A stretch of DNA of 64,000 nucleotides from Terfezia claveryi. Lineage: Eukaryota > Ascomycota > Pezizomycetes > Pezizales > Pezizaceae. The position numbers and the translations under genes were made by a program. This document shows, in pieces, positions 11,590 through 21,745 of this stretch. Below the pieces are notes generated by a model. That model worked only from the letters and a program-made list of their open reading frames with translations, did no database searches and was not told the DNA's origin. How positions within the stretch are numbered: position 1 is the stretch's first letter; each line of letters begins with the position of its first letter. The DNA lies in NCBI GenBank assembly GCA_015179025.1, contig WHUX01000008.1, positions 620,001 through 684,000 of the forward strand. The letters run 5' to 3'.

Positions 11590-13806
11590 CTACCTCCGCT
11601 TCACCGCATCTCCACTTCCAGGTACACTTGCCCCACTGGCTTTGAGAGCCTCGACAGCTGTAGCCTTCTCTCCAGCTTCTTTACCGCCGTCCCCTGTCTT
11701 CCCCGCTGCTCCATCTTCATCGCCCCCTCCCTGTCCGAATTCGTTGATTCGCTTCATGTCGACCTTGTAGTAGTATGCTTGGTAAAGGTAGATAAAGAAG
11801 ATGCTACATATATAATAGTATTGTTAGTTCTTTAATTCTAATAAGAGAGGAGATATATGGATGGTTAGACATACACATCATCTCGGAGTGTAGCCAGGCG
11901 ATGCAGCGTAGGCATCTTAATGGTGAAAGCGAACAAGTCGTCGATGAAGGTATTCAAAAACTATTCACCCCGTTAGCACAAAATTTCAGCTATCGGCCTG
12001 TCGAATCACCTTATACATCATCGCCTTCCTAGGCATATGCGCCACACTCTTCAGCCTGTAATTGATATACAAACTTGGCACCATCATCAAAAACCCATAC
12101 GCATAAACGCTCCCCACCAATGTAGTAATCACAAAACTATACCAACTCTTATGCGTCTCATAGAGCAAACTATACACCGCATAGGCTAACAACAGCGGTA
12201 CCGCTGCCATATACAAGTACTTGAACGCAATCTCATCATATTCCTTCGTCTCCTTCTCAAGGTCAGATAATTGTGTCTTATCCTCGAACCTAATCCACCC
12301 GTTGACAAACTTAACATCAACCGTCTTTGTGATTTTCCACGCCTCAAGGACAATCCCCATGCCTTGGCCAAAAAGAATCATCCAAGATGTACCCTCAGAA
12401 TTGTCGATAAGGTAGAGGAAAATGACGGTTTGCATGAATATATTTGCGAGAATTGTTCGGAATGAGATACCAACATTGTCCTTCTTGTTTTTCCAGTGAG
12501 AAATGTCGTTTTTGAATGCGAGCATCTCGAATACGGTGTGGAGAATTGACACAAGGAAGGTTGTGGCGAGGAGATACATGTTAGTATCGACTAGCACACG
12601 CTTCATTTCCTCAAATTCTGCACCAGAGGAGCTACCACCAATGCCGGGATTGTTCGAAGCCTGCTTAAACGACTCGTCCAGGGTTGCGTAGATTTGGAAT
12701 TTCCACCAGACAGTCGACCTAAGTTCAATATGCAGAGGGAGCGACCTATGAAGGGGCGTAAGCATCCTGCTAGAAATATTAACTGGGGCAAGTAAATAAC
12801 GTACGTAACAGTGCTATTAAGCTCCACCATATGTTCCTTCAACAGCCAAAAGTCATTTATAAACACAATCGGATAATACCATCCATTCTTTCCACTAGCA
12901 TCCCTCTTCCCCGTAGCCTCCAACCTGATATACTTCAACAATGGGGGTGGAGTCCCTGCATAATTCACTACTCCTGAGTTCTCCACCACCTCCAATGTCA
13001 AATTCGAATGCCAATAGCTCGTTATTATTGGGTTTCCCAGTTCATCGACCACAGGAACCTCTGGCTCAGTCCCCTCCGCAGCCTTCTCCTCCTCTGTCGC
13101 ACCAATGAGTTTCTTGGTTTTGACTACCTTCTTCTTTGGCATATACCTGTTCATAAGCTTCACTGTTTTATAAGCCCTTTCCGTATCATAGTTCTCGTCT
13201 GTAGGGTCCATTACAGCGCCAGATTGCGCGACGAATATGTGCGCCCAAAGCGTTCCATTGTTCTTGACTGACTCGGAGAAGGGTACATCGACACTTGTTA
13301 CGCGTTTATCACTCATGTTGCCTAGGGTGAAGTTCTTCTCGTCAAAGACCTTATTTGAGGCGACGGTGGGGTGCCACAAGGGTGGCAGAGCCAGGGATTC
13401 GTAGAGATAAACGGAGATATCAATAGGAGTATCGGTAGGCCATAAGGGGTATACGAGCTCAGGTATATGGAGATACTGCTGGCCGGCGGCTGGTGCGGAT
13501 TCGGTGCTTTCCTTAAACGATGGGGCCTTGGAGGGCGATGGTGCCCCTGGAAAGAACTGTTCTGTGTACTGTAGGTCAGAGAGTCGGAAATTCCTCAATG
13601 ATATTTTCCATAGCAATTATACGGACTCGTAAGGGTATTAACAGCCATAAAAATCAGGAGCCCGTTCAGCAGCTGCCTCCAAACAGGCTGTAATAACAAT
13701 CATTATTAGCTTGCAGAATTTCCAAGGTGGATCGACTTAAGCTTACCGTTCCACCCTCCTCCCCTCCGCCTCCAGCTTGTTGCGCGACTGCTTGTTGTTC
13801 AGGCAT
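11590..13806 (-). CDS. CLPTM1-family multi-pass membrane protein
   Basis: Six exons, 13806-13747, 13687-13643, 13568-12805, 12745-12010, 11960-11875 and 11803-11590, give about 634 aa. Family hallmarks: an N-terminal membrane segment (VWRQLLNGLLIFMA), a long lumenal domain with YPLWPTDTPIDISVYL, the motif LPLHIELRSTVWWKFQIY, then several hydrophobic helices and the conserved tail MYKFLNTFIDDLFAFTIKMP followed by RDDVIFFIYLYQ. The last ~55 residues are Gly/Glu/Ala-rich. CLPTM1 proteins are ER membrane proteins; the human members restrain receptor assembly or scramble lipids, and the fungal role is little defined. The start is supported by an in-frame stop four codons upstream. The second intron (13642-13569, donor GTTAAT, branch CTGAC) is the least certain border. 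Its neighbour upstream is a decayed Tc1 element. Confidence 0.88.
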
Positions 13807-13984
13807 CTCCAGTCGTCAATGCTTCAGCGAATTTTGTGTGATATTGAGCTTCAAAATTTCGAGCCACATCTTACCATAGAGCCCTGAACAAAGGATTAAG
13901 GTATCGCTTGGCAGTATCTTGGCAGACCTTGCTACAAGAGTACGTGAACTATCCTAACTACCTTATATCTATATAGTTACATCA

Positions 13985-14980
13985 ATATGCCGTCGCTGCA
14001 CCACTAGCTGCAATAACAGCACGAAGTCGGTCAGGCAGTCCCCGCAAGCGATCTCCAGTTACAGTATTTCCCTCCATAGAGCCTGAGCAGCGTCTGCCAA
14101 TATTTCTGTATCGGAAATCCTGCCATACATTTCTCCCAACTCTTGCTCAATTCCCCCCCATAATACTTCAATTAAAATCAAATCTGGAGATTGAGGAGGC
14201 CAAGGAGGAACATCTGCATGATTTCTCTCACGACATGCTTTAGCAAATCCCTATGCCCTGGTGCTCCATCTTCCATCACCACAGCCCATCCATATTCCTC
14301 ACACATTTTAATGCCAAAGGGTATCAAATAAGGATCAAGTACATGTTGGGTAGACTATACTTTATTTGCTAGAGTGAAACTTCACACCGGAAGAACAATT
14401 AACTCTAATTTATGCTCACCACAAAATGCACCCCATACCATAATACAGTACTACTTCGACCTGATTCCCAGAATATATCTATACAATCTAGATGATATTC
14501 TTCGTCAGGACGTCAAATTACCCCAGGACGGTGATAAAATCCAACAGTATTGTGGATAGATTCATCAGTCCAAATTGTTCGACCCCATTTCATCCTCTGT
14601 CCAATGGAGTCGTCGTTCACACCATTCAACACGTTTGTTTTTATTAACTTCTCTCGAACTCCCCATTTTTTTCGTGGTATCGGCTTATGATATCCCATCG
14701 AAGCTACTACATTTCGTATTGTGTTGGGAGAGCAGCTACGTATAGCTCATCGCAATTCGAATTTCTTCCCAAGACATACGTCGAGTATACCAAAAGATAG
14801 GCCGACCTTTTCGCTTCCGGTTCCAAGGAGTGCCGGTTATTGTGCATAGACCTTGACATGACCGAAAGTCAATATTCACAGCTGCTTCAATTTGCTTCCA
14901 TGTCAACCCTGCTTTATCTCGCAGTGTCACAATTTGAAGCCTTTCATCACGTGTTTTTTTTTTTTTTTTGTAATTCAAGC
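13985..14980 (-). mobile_element. Decayed Tc1/mariner (DD34E-type) transposase
   Basis: Frames on the minus strand spell a broken Tc1-type transposase in the right order. A helix-turn-helix start comes first (ERLQIVTLRDKAGLTWKQIE, about 14950-14890). The first catalytic Asp is in WTDES (about 14575), and the second is in MEDGAPGH (about 14275). The third acidic residue is in WPPQSPDLILIEVLW (about 14200-14150), where I replaces the usual N and P. The C-terminus resembles the family ending LPDRLRAVIAASGA (about 14050-14000). Stops and at least two frameshifts (near 14260 and 14065) separate these pieces, so it is a pseudogene. A run of T at about 14950-14968 adjoins the N-terminus. I found no convincing terminal inverted repeats. 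Confidence 0.85.
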
Positions 14981-16645
14981 ACCGAAATGCTCTGCACGTT
15001 TGCCTTTTGTCTTCATTTTATCCGATAGCGAGAGATTATCCGACAGTGTATTGTTGTGAGAATGAGAAAGCAGATCGTGGAAAAACACTACTTGAAATAC
15101 TGTACCTAGCCACATAACGTTGCCTTAGAACACCCTGGTCACTTAAGTGCTTCGCCAGACATAGGTACCCTTACACCCAAGTACATCGCATTGCGTTATA
15201 TACTCTATAGTGAGGTCATAGGCCTGACAAAAAATGATGCATAGTACTCTGGTTAATACCCGTATATAATGAAAGTGGGGAGATTTCATTAATATTAATT
15301 AAGTGACTAGGTATAGATAGATAGAGGACACCGAGGTCTATCCCAAACGTGAATATCCCTTCAGCCCATGACCCATCCACCCGAGCACGTGGCAAGTTTC
15401 CCAGAAGATCAATCGGATTTTTGGCCTACTAACTGTGCAACTACAGGCATAACCATTATTATTATAGCCAGGTTTCGCTATAACAAGATGTCACGTGCAT
15501 GCGAGGGTATCTACAAGTACGGTAGTCAAATTGTGTGCTTTCTACTTCAGCTCCAATTCGATAATATTGCAACACGCCTCCTCATACAATTGAGATGTCA
15601 GCACATATCAAGGCAATGTATGGATGCTGGACTTACTTCTCTAGCTGGTTTAAATAATGACCTTGAATCTCTATACATACCAGACCATCCATCACTTATC
15701 TCGGGTACTACTGCAGTCAACTTCCTCCACGAACTCGGACCATTATTTTCAGCAATACCAGTCGCTACCAGTTCCCAGATCAGCTGATATTAACATCTCC
15801 CGATCTTGCAAAATCCTAGGCAAGGGTATATAGAGTTTGCTATGATTTAATTTATTAGACAAGGCATTCTCTCCTCTGGTTGGCACAACACCTTCACAGG
15901 GCATTCTCTAAACTAGACTATCTACCGATTAGTTTCACGTGGAGGGGTAGTTGCAACCAGACTATAGTTTCATATAGCCAGGTACTTTAGCTACGTGCAG
16001 GAATGGTCTGACAAATCCCTTCCGTACAGCCGGATTTTCACCATGTCGAGGTTCAGTAACAGAGGTAGGGTCATGCACCCGGACTACCGGTAGTCTGGCC
16101 AGGTTTTGCCTGTAGCTAGTTTGAATTCAATATGCCAAGTATGAATATACGCCAGATTCCCAAACTGGTAGGAGGAAAAGACTTTCGGTGTGAGCTTGCA
16201 TACAGGTAGTCTGGTTGGCACAACGACCTCTGAAAGAGGTCCAGACTACATACAGGAACTAACCAGACTGCATCGCAACAACCCTCAAATTAGAATCCAA
16301 CGGACGGGATGTTCCGGCTCCCAGCCATGTCCCCTCTATAAAATGTACTGTAGCCCGCCCCACAGTCAGCCAACTCAAACTGTGCAAAATACCACATAAT
16401 ATACCCATGCAAACGAGACGACCATGCCAGAGCTGCCAGAGATATATTACCAAATCAGGCTGTATAGGACCCTGGGGTTGTCCTGGGGAGCCAGCCCGAG
16501 GCAGTTTGGATGCATAGTCCCATCAGATCCCATACATAATACCATATCAAAAATAAGTCGTGATACTGAACTATATCTCCGCCTCAATCCCCACGACAAT
16601 CGAACCCGGAACCACTTATCTCCATCTCTCTAGCCAAGCCATAGT
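14981..16645. other. Gene-poor stretch with recurring terminal-like motifs
   Basis: No gene is supportable. One open frame at 15368-15787 (139 codons) has no recognisable domain or splice context. Several variants of a tagtctgg / ccagacta word occur (15877, 15950, 16087, 16207, 16243, 16262), so repeat debris is dense here. A region at 16560-16640 has tRNA-promoter-like boxes on the minus strand and is treated under findings. Confidence 0.5.
16207..16223 (+). repeat. Dispersed motif TAGTCTGGTTGGCACAA
   Basis: A 17-bp word that also occurs, inverted, at 23006-23022. Its first 15 bases recur at 17885-17899, and near-matches lie at 35985 and 47829. It begins with TA, like the end of a TA-inserting DNA transposon or MITE, but no paired partner defines an element here. 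The copy lies 460 bp upstream of the LOG-type gene. Confidence 0.6.
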
Positions 16646-16806
16646 CATACCAACCTTGACCTCACAATGTCCAACACACCAGAAGTAATCGCCAGCCTTG
16701 ACCCCACAATGTCCTCCACGCCGGAGGTAATCGCCTGCATTGACCCCACAATGTCCTCCACGCCGGAGGTAATCGCCTGCATTGACCCCACAATGTCCCC
16801 CACACC
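16646..16806 (+). repeat. 42-bp tandem repeat array over the LOG start codon
   Basis: Units of 42 bp begin at 16667, 16709, 16751 and 16793. Units 2 and 3 encode the same 14 residues (MSSTPEVIACIDPT), unit 1 differs at three positions and unit 4 is partial. The 20 bases before 16667 are themselves a degenerate copy of the unit end (ccaaccttgacctcaca). Every unit therefore carries an in-frame ATG within the same context, cacaatgtcc. Confidence 0.9.
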
Positions 16807-17639
16807 AGAAGCAGCTGCCAGCCCGTACGCCAAATCCGACTCAGCCATTAGCACCAAATCGGCCTTCACTGTCTGCGTCTTGTAATTTCCCGCCCCTCCC
16901 CCCCCCCACAAACACACACACATAAGCTTCAAATCCTTCAATCCCTTCACTCCCCACTAACCCTCTCCACAGCTGCGGGTCCAGCCCCGGCAAAGGCCCT
17001 GCATTCGTCCAAGCCGCTAAAGACCTCGCCGGCATTCTCGCCGAGAACTCCTGGCACCTCGTGTACGGCGGAGGCACTGTGGGCCTCATGGGCGTCGTAT
17101 CCAGCACCCTCATCTCTCTCTCCGGCCCCAGCACTGTCCTTGGGGTCGTCCCCAAGGCGCTCATCGACAAGGAGCAGGAAGGTATCATCCCACCAGAAAC
17201 CGAATTCGGAAAGACTATGGTCGTGAAAGACATGCATACCCGTAAAGCCATGATGGCTAAACAGGCAGATGCGTTTGTTGCGTTACCGGGGGGCTTTGGA
17301 ACGTTGGATGAGTTGTTTGAGATTGTGACGTGGAATCAGTTGGGAATTCATGATAAGCCTATCGTGGTATGTGTGAGTAATCTGGAGGCTAAAGAAGGGC
17401 CCTATTGGCGAGAGTGTGGGTAAAAGTGCTGAATATTGACACATCCATAGTTGCTCAACATCAACGGCTTCTACGACGGCCTCTTGACATGGATAAACAA
17501 AGCTATCGAATCTGGTTTTGTCAACAAAGGCAATAGGGACATTCTAGTCGAAGCGAAATCCGCTGATGAAGTCGAGGAAAAAATTAAGAACTACAAAGTC
17601 ACATCAGGGCGATATATTCTCGATTGGGATTCTTACTAG
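16667..17639 (+). CDS. LOG-family cytokinin-type phosphoribohydrolase
   Basis: Three exons, 16667-16881, 16973-17366 and 17451-17639, give about 265 aa. The LOG/TIGR00730 fold (often annotated lysine-decarboxylase-like) is clear: VCVFCGSSPGKGPAF at the start, GGGTVGLMG, the MHTRKAMM segment and the signature PGGFGTLDELFE, ending with a NINGFYDGLL-type helix. LOG enzymes cleave nucleoside 5'-monophosphates such as isopentenyladenosine-5'-monophosphate, releasing the free base and ribose 5-phosphate. The fungal substrate is not shown here. The first ~55 residues precede the fold and come mostly from the 42-bp repeat array. Translation could begin at any of four in-frame ATGs (16667, 16709, 16751, 16793), and only the last would give a family-typical short leader. 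Exon 1 ends at GTC TT, and TT plus C from exon 2 forms the Phe of VCVFCGSSP. The gene is convergent with the proteasome gene downstream. Confidence 0.9.
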
Positions 17640-18173
17640 AGACTCTTATTAGCTTTAGAAAAGTATTTCTGATTGCTATTCCCTTTATTGAATTGGTCAT
17701 AGTGCGGTGTATTGGGCTATTTCGTCATTTGAGGCGTTTCACGAATGTTTTATGCAATAGGAGTAGTCAATTGTTATTTCAATAAGGTAATAAGCCTGCT
17801 TAAGTAACATCGAAATCTGGGGTGTTGTGATGTTAGTCTCATGCCAAGACCCCCGAGCGTACGAGGTGATGTTGGGTGATGATGTAGTCTGGTTGGCACG
17901 TGATGATGTGGTGTTGTGATGTTGACTAAGGTGCTAATTTAATTTCAATTATCTCGTCAAGGAAAATACTTACGTATAATAATTAAAAAAAAAAAGAAAA
18001 AAAAAAAAAGTGATATAAGGTGTTAATGCCAGAAGAGTAGAACTAGTAGTATGGTGTGACTTGAAGAGCCATGGTAAGATTTTCTTCATTTCTCATCCGG
18101 TATCATGAAATTGCGCAGCTAATTTCTATATTTACCCGCTATTTTATAGGCGTAACCGCACTCCTGAAGACAT
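17640..18173. other. Convergent 3' intergenic region
   Basis: Shared downstream region of the LOG-type gene (+) and the proteasome gene (-). It holds two terminal-like repeat words, TAGTCTCATGCCAAG at 17834-17848 and TAGTCTGGTTGGCAC at 17885-17899, in the same orientation and 51 bp apart. An A-rich run follows at about 17984-18010. No gene is seen. Confidence 0.65.
17834..17899 (+). repeat. Two terminal-like repeat words side by side
   Basis: TAGTCTCATGCCAAG (17834-17848) is identical to each arm of the palindrome at 61936-61966. TAGTCTGGTTGGCAC (17885-17899) belongs to the other dispersed word, also at 16207 and 23006. Both start TAGTCT. They may be ends of two related mini-elements nested or abutted here. 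Confidence 0.5.
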
Positions 18174-19296
18174 TTAGTCGGTAGTATCCATTGTATCCGC
18201 AGCTGGAGGAGCAGCAGCAGCAGCAGGCCCAGATCCAGAAGCCTCCGGCTGCTCAATCTCAGTTCTTCCCCGGCTACTACCCACATCTCCCACCTTCTCC
18301 AGCCACATGGTTACTTCATCACCATCATAACTGTTCAAATCAGTTACGTTCGGCTTCTGCAGAACAGCCCCAGTGGGAAACCTACAGCTTGAACTCTTCA
18401 CCAATTCCCACAACTGCCACACTCGTATTTGCCGATGTCAAGCTCTTATCCTGCGCCAAACTGTCCCTCAATGCCCTCAATCCATGTACTACCAACTCAT
18501 CCCTACTCAACTCAGGAAACTGCTCGAAATTCCTCTCCAAATACGTCCTTGCACTCTGTGACCTGGCACCGATAGCCGCCCCCTTATACTCGAGAACCAT
18601 ACCACTTGGCTGGAACTCCCACAAATGCGGCCCAGTTTCATCCACACCAGCAATGAGGAGCCCAACGCCGTAAGGGCGTCGACCGTATGTTTGTGTGTTA
18701 ACTTGGGCTTTGTCGGCTATGGCATTGACAACACGAGCAACGGGGATGGGGCGGGCGTAGATTAGGCGGGAGGACATTGACTGCTGGCGCATAAAGTTGG
18801 AGAGGACACGGGCATCGGGAGCCAGACCGGCAAGTGCTGTGGGGGTGGTTAGATCATGTAGATGAATTCCCAAGGAAGGTTCAGGCTAGGTACCTAGTCC
18901 AAGATGGCCATCGATTTCTGGGAATCATGATTAGTTTTGCTCCATAAGAATGAGTGTACATTACACACTTATAACCTTCTTCTGATATGATCCCAGCTCC
19001 TCTGCATTCCTCTATATCCTGTCGTCAGCACCCCCGGCCACTCCACTTAGCAGAACCCAAAACAAACCTTCAAGGCCACCAGCACTGCATGAGTGTTGCT
19101 CACTAACCCAACAGCCGCAGATCCCTGCTTGATAGCTTCTAGAGCGTATTCGACCTGGAAGATCCGACCTTGTGGAGAACTACCAATCGCCACAAAAACG
19201 TCAATTATCACAGTTTTCTTCCTGGCAGATTAGTTGAAATCTAAGAGAAGTTACCTACAATGTGACACTGTCGTTATCGTATGAGTTTCTAAACAT
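18174..19296 (-). CDS. PRE5: 20S proteasome subunit alpha-6 (PSMA1/Pre5 type)
   Basis: Six exons, 19296-19259, 19179-19068, 19011-18969, 18917-18894, 18836-18386 and 18330-18174, give about 274 aa. The N-terminus [20 protein letters not shown] carries the alpha-subunit signature ([15 protein letters not shown]), followed by [30 protein letters not shown] and [14 protein letters not shown], all typical of alpha-6. The C-terminal tail after [13 protein letters not shown] is acidic and Ala/Pro-rich, ending DTMDTTD. The protein is one of seven alpha subunits forming the outer ring of the 20S core, which gates substrate entry and binds the 19S cap. A 24-nt micro-exon (18917-18894) encodes IDGHLGL, where Leu replaces the more usual Ile before ALAGLAP. 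The window also encodes the proteasome assembly chaperone Nas2. Confidence 0.95.
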
Positions 19297-21061
19297 TTTG
19301 GCGGATTTCTAGGGAATGAAGGATGGTATGTGTCGTGAGAAGTGCTTAGTGGGGTGATAGAGGGTAGTACGACTGGAGCTTAGTAATCTGCTACAGCCCC
19401 TACGGCTAGAGCCTCATGCCAAGTTCAGGGTTCAAAATGGTGTACCGGGCCGTATAAATAACAATAATAATTCCCCTAGTCTGGTTATAATTCCCCCACG
19501 TCACTTATACACTTCTCCCCAACATCCCTTTCTCTTGTCGGCTATCAGTTTTAAGAACTTTCTTTAGTAACTTCTATCCATTAACTTGATCTCTTGAATT
19601 TCTAGATGTAGTTACATTTCGCGTCCCCTGTTGGAGGTTTCCCCAGGAACTTCACTGGTGCTAATCTCAATATGGGCGCGCAGCCAAGTCCCTCTCACGG
19701 GCTGCTGAGTATGTTTTCATGGTAACGTTTCTATCCCTCCATGTCCATAAATTCACCTTACAGCAAACATAGCATCCACTTTTAAACAATACGTACCCAC
19801 TCCTGTTCACCCAATATCCAAGCAACCAATAGACTATCTCACAGCACTTCTTCCATTCTGTGATCCGGTCCCCGGTGTTCCCGGCTTCGTGGTAGAGAGA
19901 GGGGACTTGCTTGCTACTCGGACACTATCGGTTATCCCATCATCCCCACAGTGTCAGTCAAAGCATGTCAGGGAAATTGGATAAAAGTTACCCAATGATC
20001 CTCCGCAGTGCCCGTCAAAAGGAACCGATCCTTATTGCATAGCCTCGGCTACTCTAACTTGGGTGGTATATATGGTTGATCCCCGTTTGTGTCATTGAAG
20101 TTGCGTGAGGAGAAATTGCGAAGTCCCTCTGCTATACGTTGTTAATAGTAATAAGGTCGTTTAGCGAGGCTGACTACCTAGAATCAGAAATAGCCATTAA
20201 TCACGTGACTATATTTATGTCAACTTCATGATATTATTAAAGATCCAGATCTGAGGTATCCCCGGACTCAACAAGCGGGCACAAGCCCTTGGTAGAAGAA
20301 TAGCACTGCTCTCATCATGAGAGGTGGGCAAATTATGTAAATATGTAAAAAGTAGGTGGGGGAATATCAACACCAGTGGAATACATTTTGCAGGGTATGA
20401 GTCGTCGAGGGCGTATTAAGCAAGACAATACTGCTAGGCAACCAAACGGACTTGCAGTTTGACGCACCATAGAGTGAAGATGAAATTAAGAAAGACTGAG
20501 AAGAACTAAGGTACAAAGGTATAAATGGGTAGTCGGAAATACGAAGCTCCCAGAAGTATGTTGACGAAATGGAACCAACCAAATAGAAATCGCAGGAATC
20601 TGATATAATCGGACTGTATAAACAATAATGCCTCCTGTTCCTGAACCAATCGTAATCTTGAAGCTATCTCGAAAATGCCATTACACATCGCCCAAGTCTA
20701 GTGCTGAGATAAAGAAAAATATAACCCGAGGACGTTGCGTGGAGCCTGGCCTCAATGTTGAAGTTAGATGTGTTAGTTGATACGAGGCCACAAGTGTAGG
20801 TTGAGAATTTCGTATATCCCAATCCCTCAACCCTCCTCAGAGCCATCCCTGCAAATATTACCCCTATCCTGTAGCGTATCCGTACTTCCAAATACCAGCA
20901 AGCCAATAGCCGTCACCCTCCTCCTTTAGTCCAAGTGTACCAGCGAAACCTTCGCTAAATCAAAAACAATAGATTACTCCGTAGTAGTGAAAATCTGAAA
21001 TGCGTGCTGGTCTTGTTCGCGATAACCGTCCCTTTACTGATTCGTGGAAATATCATCGTCC
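19297..21061. other. Gene-poor stretch
   Basis: Upstream region of the proteasome gene and 3' side of the SCOC-type gene. A copy of the CCTCATGCCAAG word lies at 19411-19423. Minus-strand open frames at 20367-20906 are short, lack domains and are not called. Nothing else recognisable. Confidence 0.55.
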
Positions 21062-21745
21062 TTATTTGACCCTGCCCATCCCTGAACGATTATTTCTGTT
21101 CCCGGAGGGACCCGGCCCGGTTATCTTGCTCGTAGCCATCAAGCTGCCGATGTACCTATCCAAATGGACCGCAATGTGAGTGACAGGGACCAAATAAGAC
21201 CTAAGGTTGGGAGTTGCGTACTCTTGCAAGAAACGATTTTCCGCCTCGAGCTTTTCGTGCTCCTCCTTGACTTTGTCCACCCGCTCTAAAAGGGCCAAGA
21301 GGCCTGACTGAAGTGCCTTCGCTTGTCTAGACTTAATATTCAGCAACTAGCTCATACCTCAGACCGCCCTACGCATTTCACTGGCGACCGGTATAGCCAG
21401 ATATATCGAATGTGATGCATAGCAATTTCCCCAAGTTACAGCCAAAAATTGGATAGGGTTCTGGATATGTAATCCTCAGACGTACTCTTCAAGCAAGGCT
21501 TTCGCCTCACTCCCTATTTGCTCTAACTCCGCAATGCTCCTTCGAGGACTCATCGTGCGTGCGTCTTCTTCGTCATATTCTTCATACTCCTGTTTGCGGC
21601 CCCTCGTCTCCATTTCACTATGTTCGGATCGAGTGTACCCCGTTCCTGCGTCCTTATTGTTGGACGTTGTATCTGGCGACAACCGTGTAGGCACGCTTAG
21701 GTCGCCTTCTGTGATGTCTAGTGCAGATCGAGTAGTATCGACCAT
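21062..21745 (-). CDS. Short coiled-coil protein, SCOC/DUF2205 type
   Basis: Three exons, 21745-21486, 21326-21222 and 21155-21062, give about 152 aa. The first ~85 residues are polar and disordered (Ser/Thr/Glu-rich, with EEYDEEDARTMSPRRS). The rest is one coiled coil, QSGLLALLERVDKVKEEHEKL then NRFLQEYIGSLMATSKITG, which matches the short coiled-coil (SCOC) family. SCOC binds ARL1 and golgins at the Golgi and, in animals, takes part in autophagy; in fungi this is inference. Intron 2 (21221-21156, 66 nt, GTACGC...GATAG) has no stop and a length divisible by three, so retention would insert 22 residues inside the coil. The start codon is preceded, in the presumed leader, by about 22 A residues and then a C run (plus strand 21749-21778). 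Confidence 0.8.

Noticed and set aside
15368..15787. 139-codon plus-strand open frame
   Set aside because: No domain, no splice partners, and surrounded by repeat debris.
20367..20906. Minus-strand frames (MCNGIFEIAS..., MACWYLEVRI...)
   Set aside because: Short, unlike any family I recognise, and no matching intron borders.
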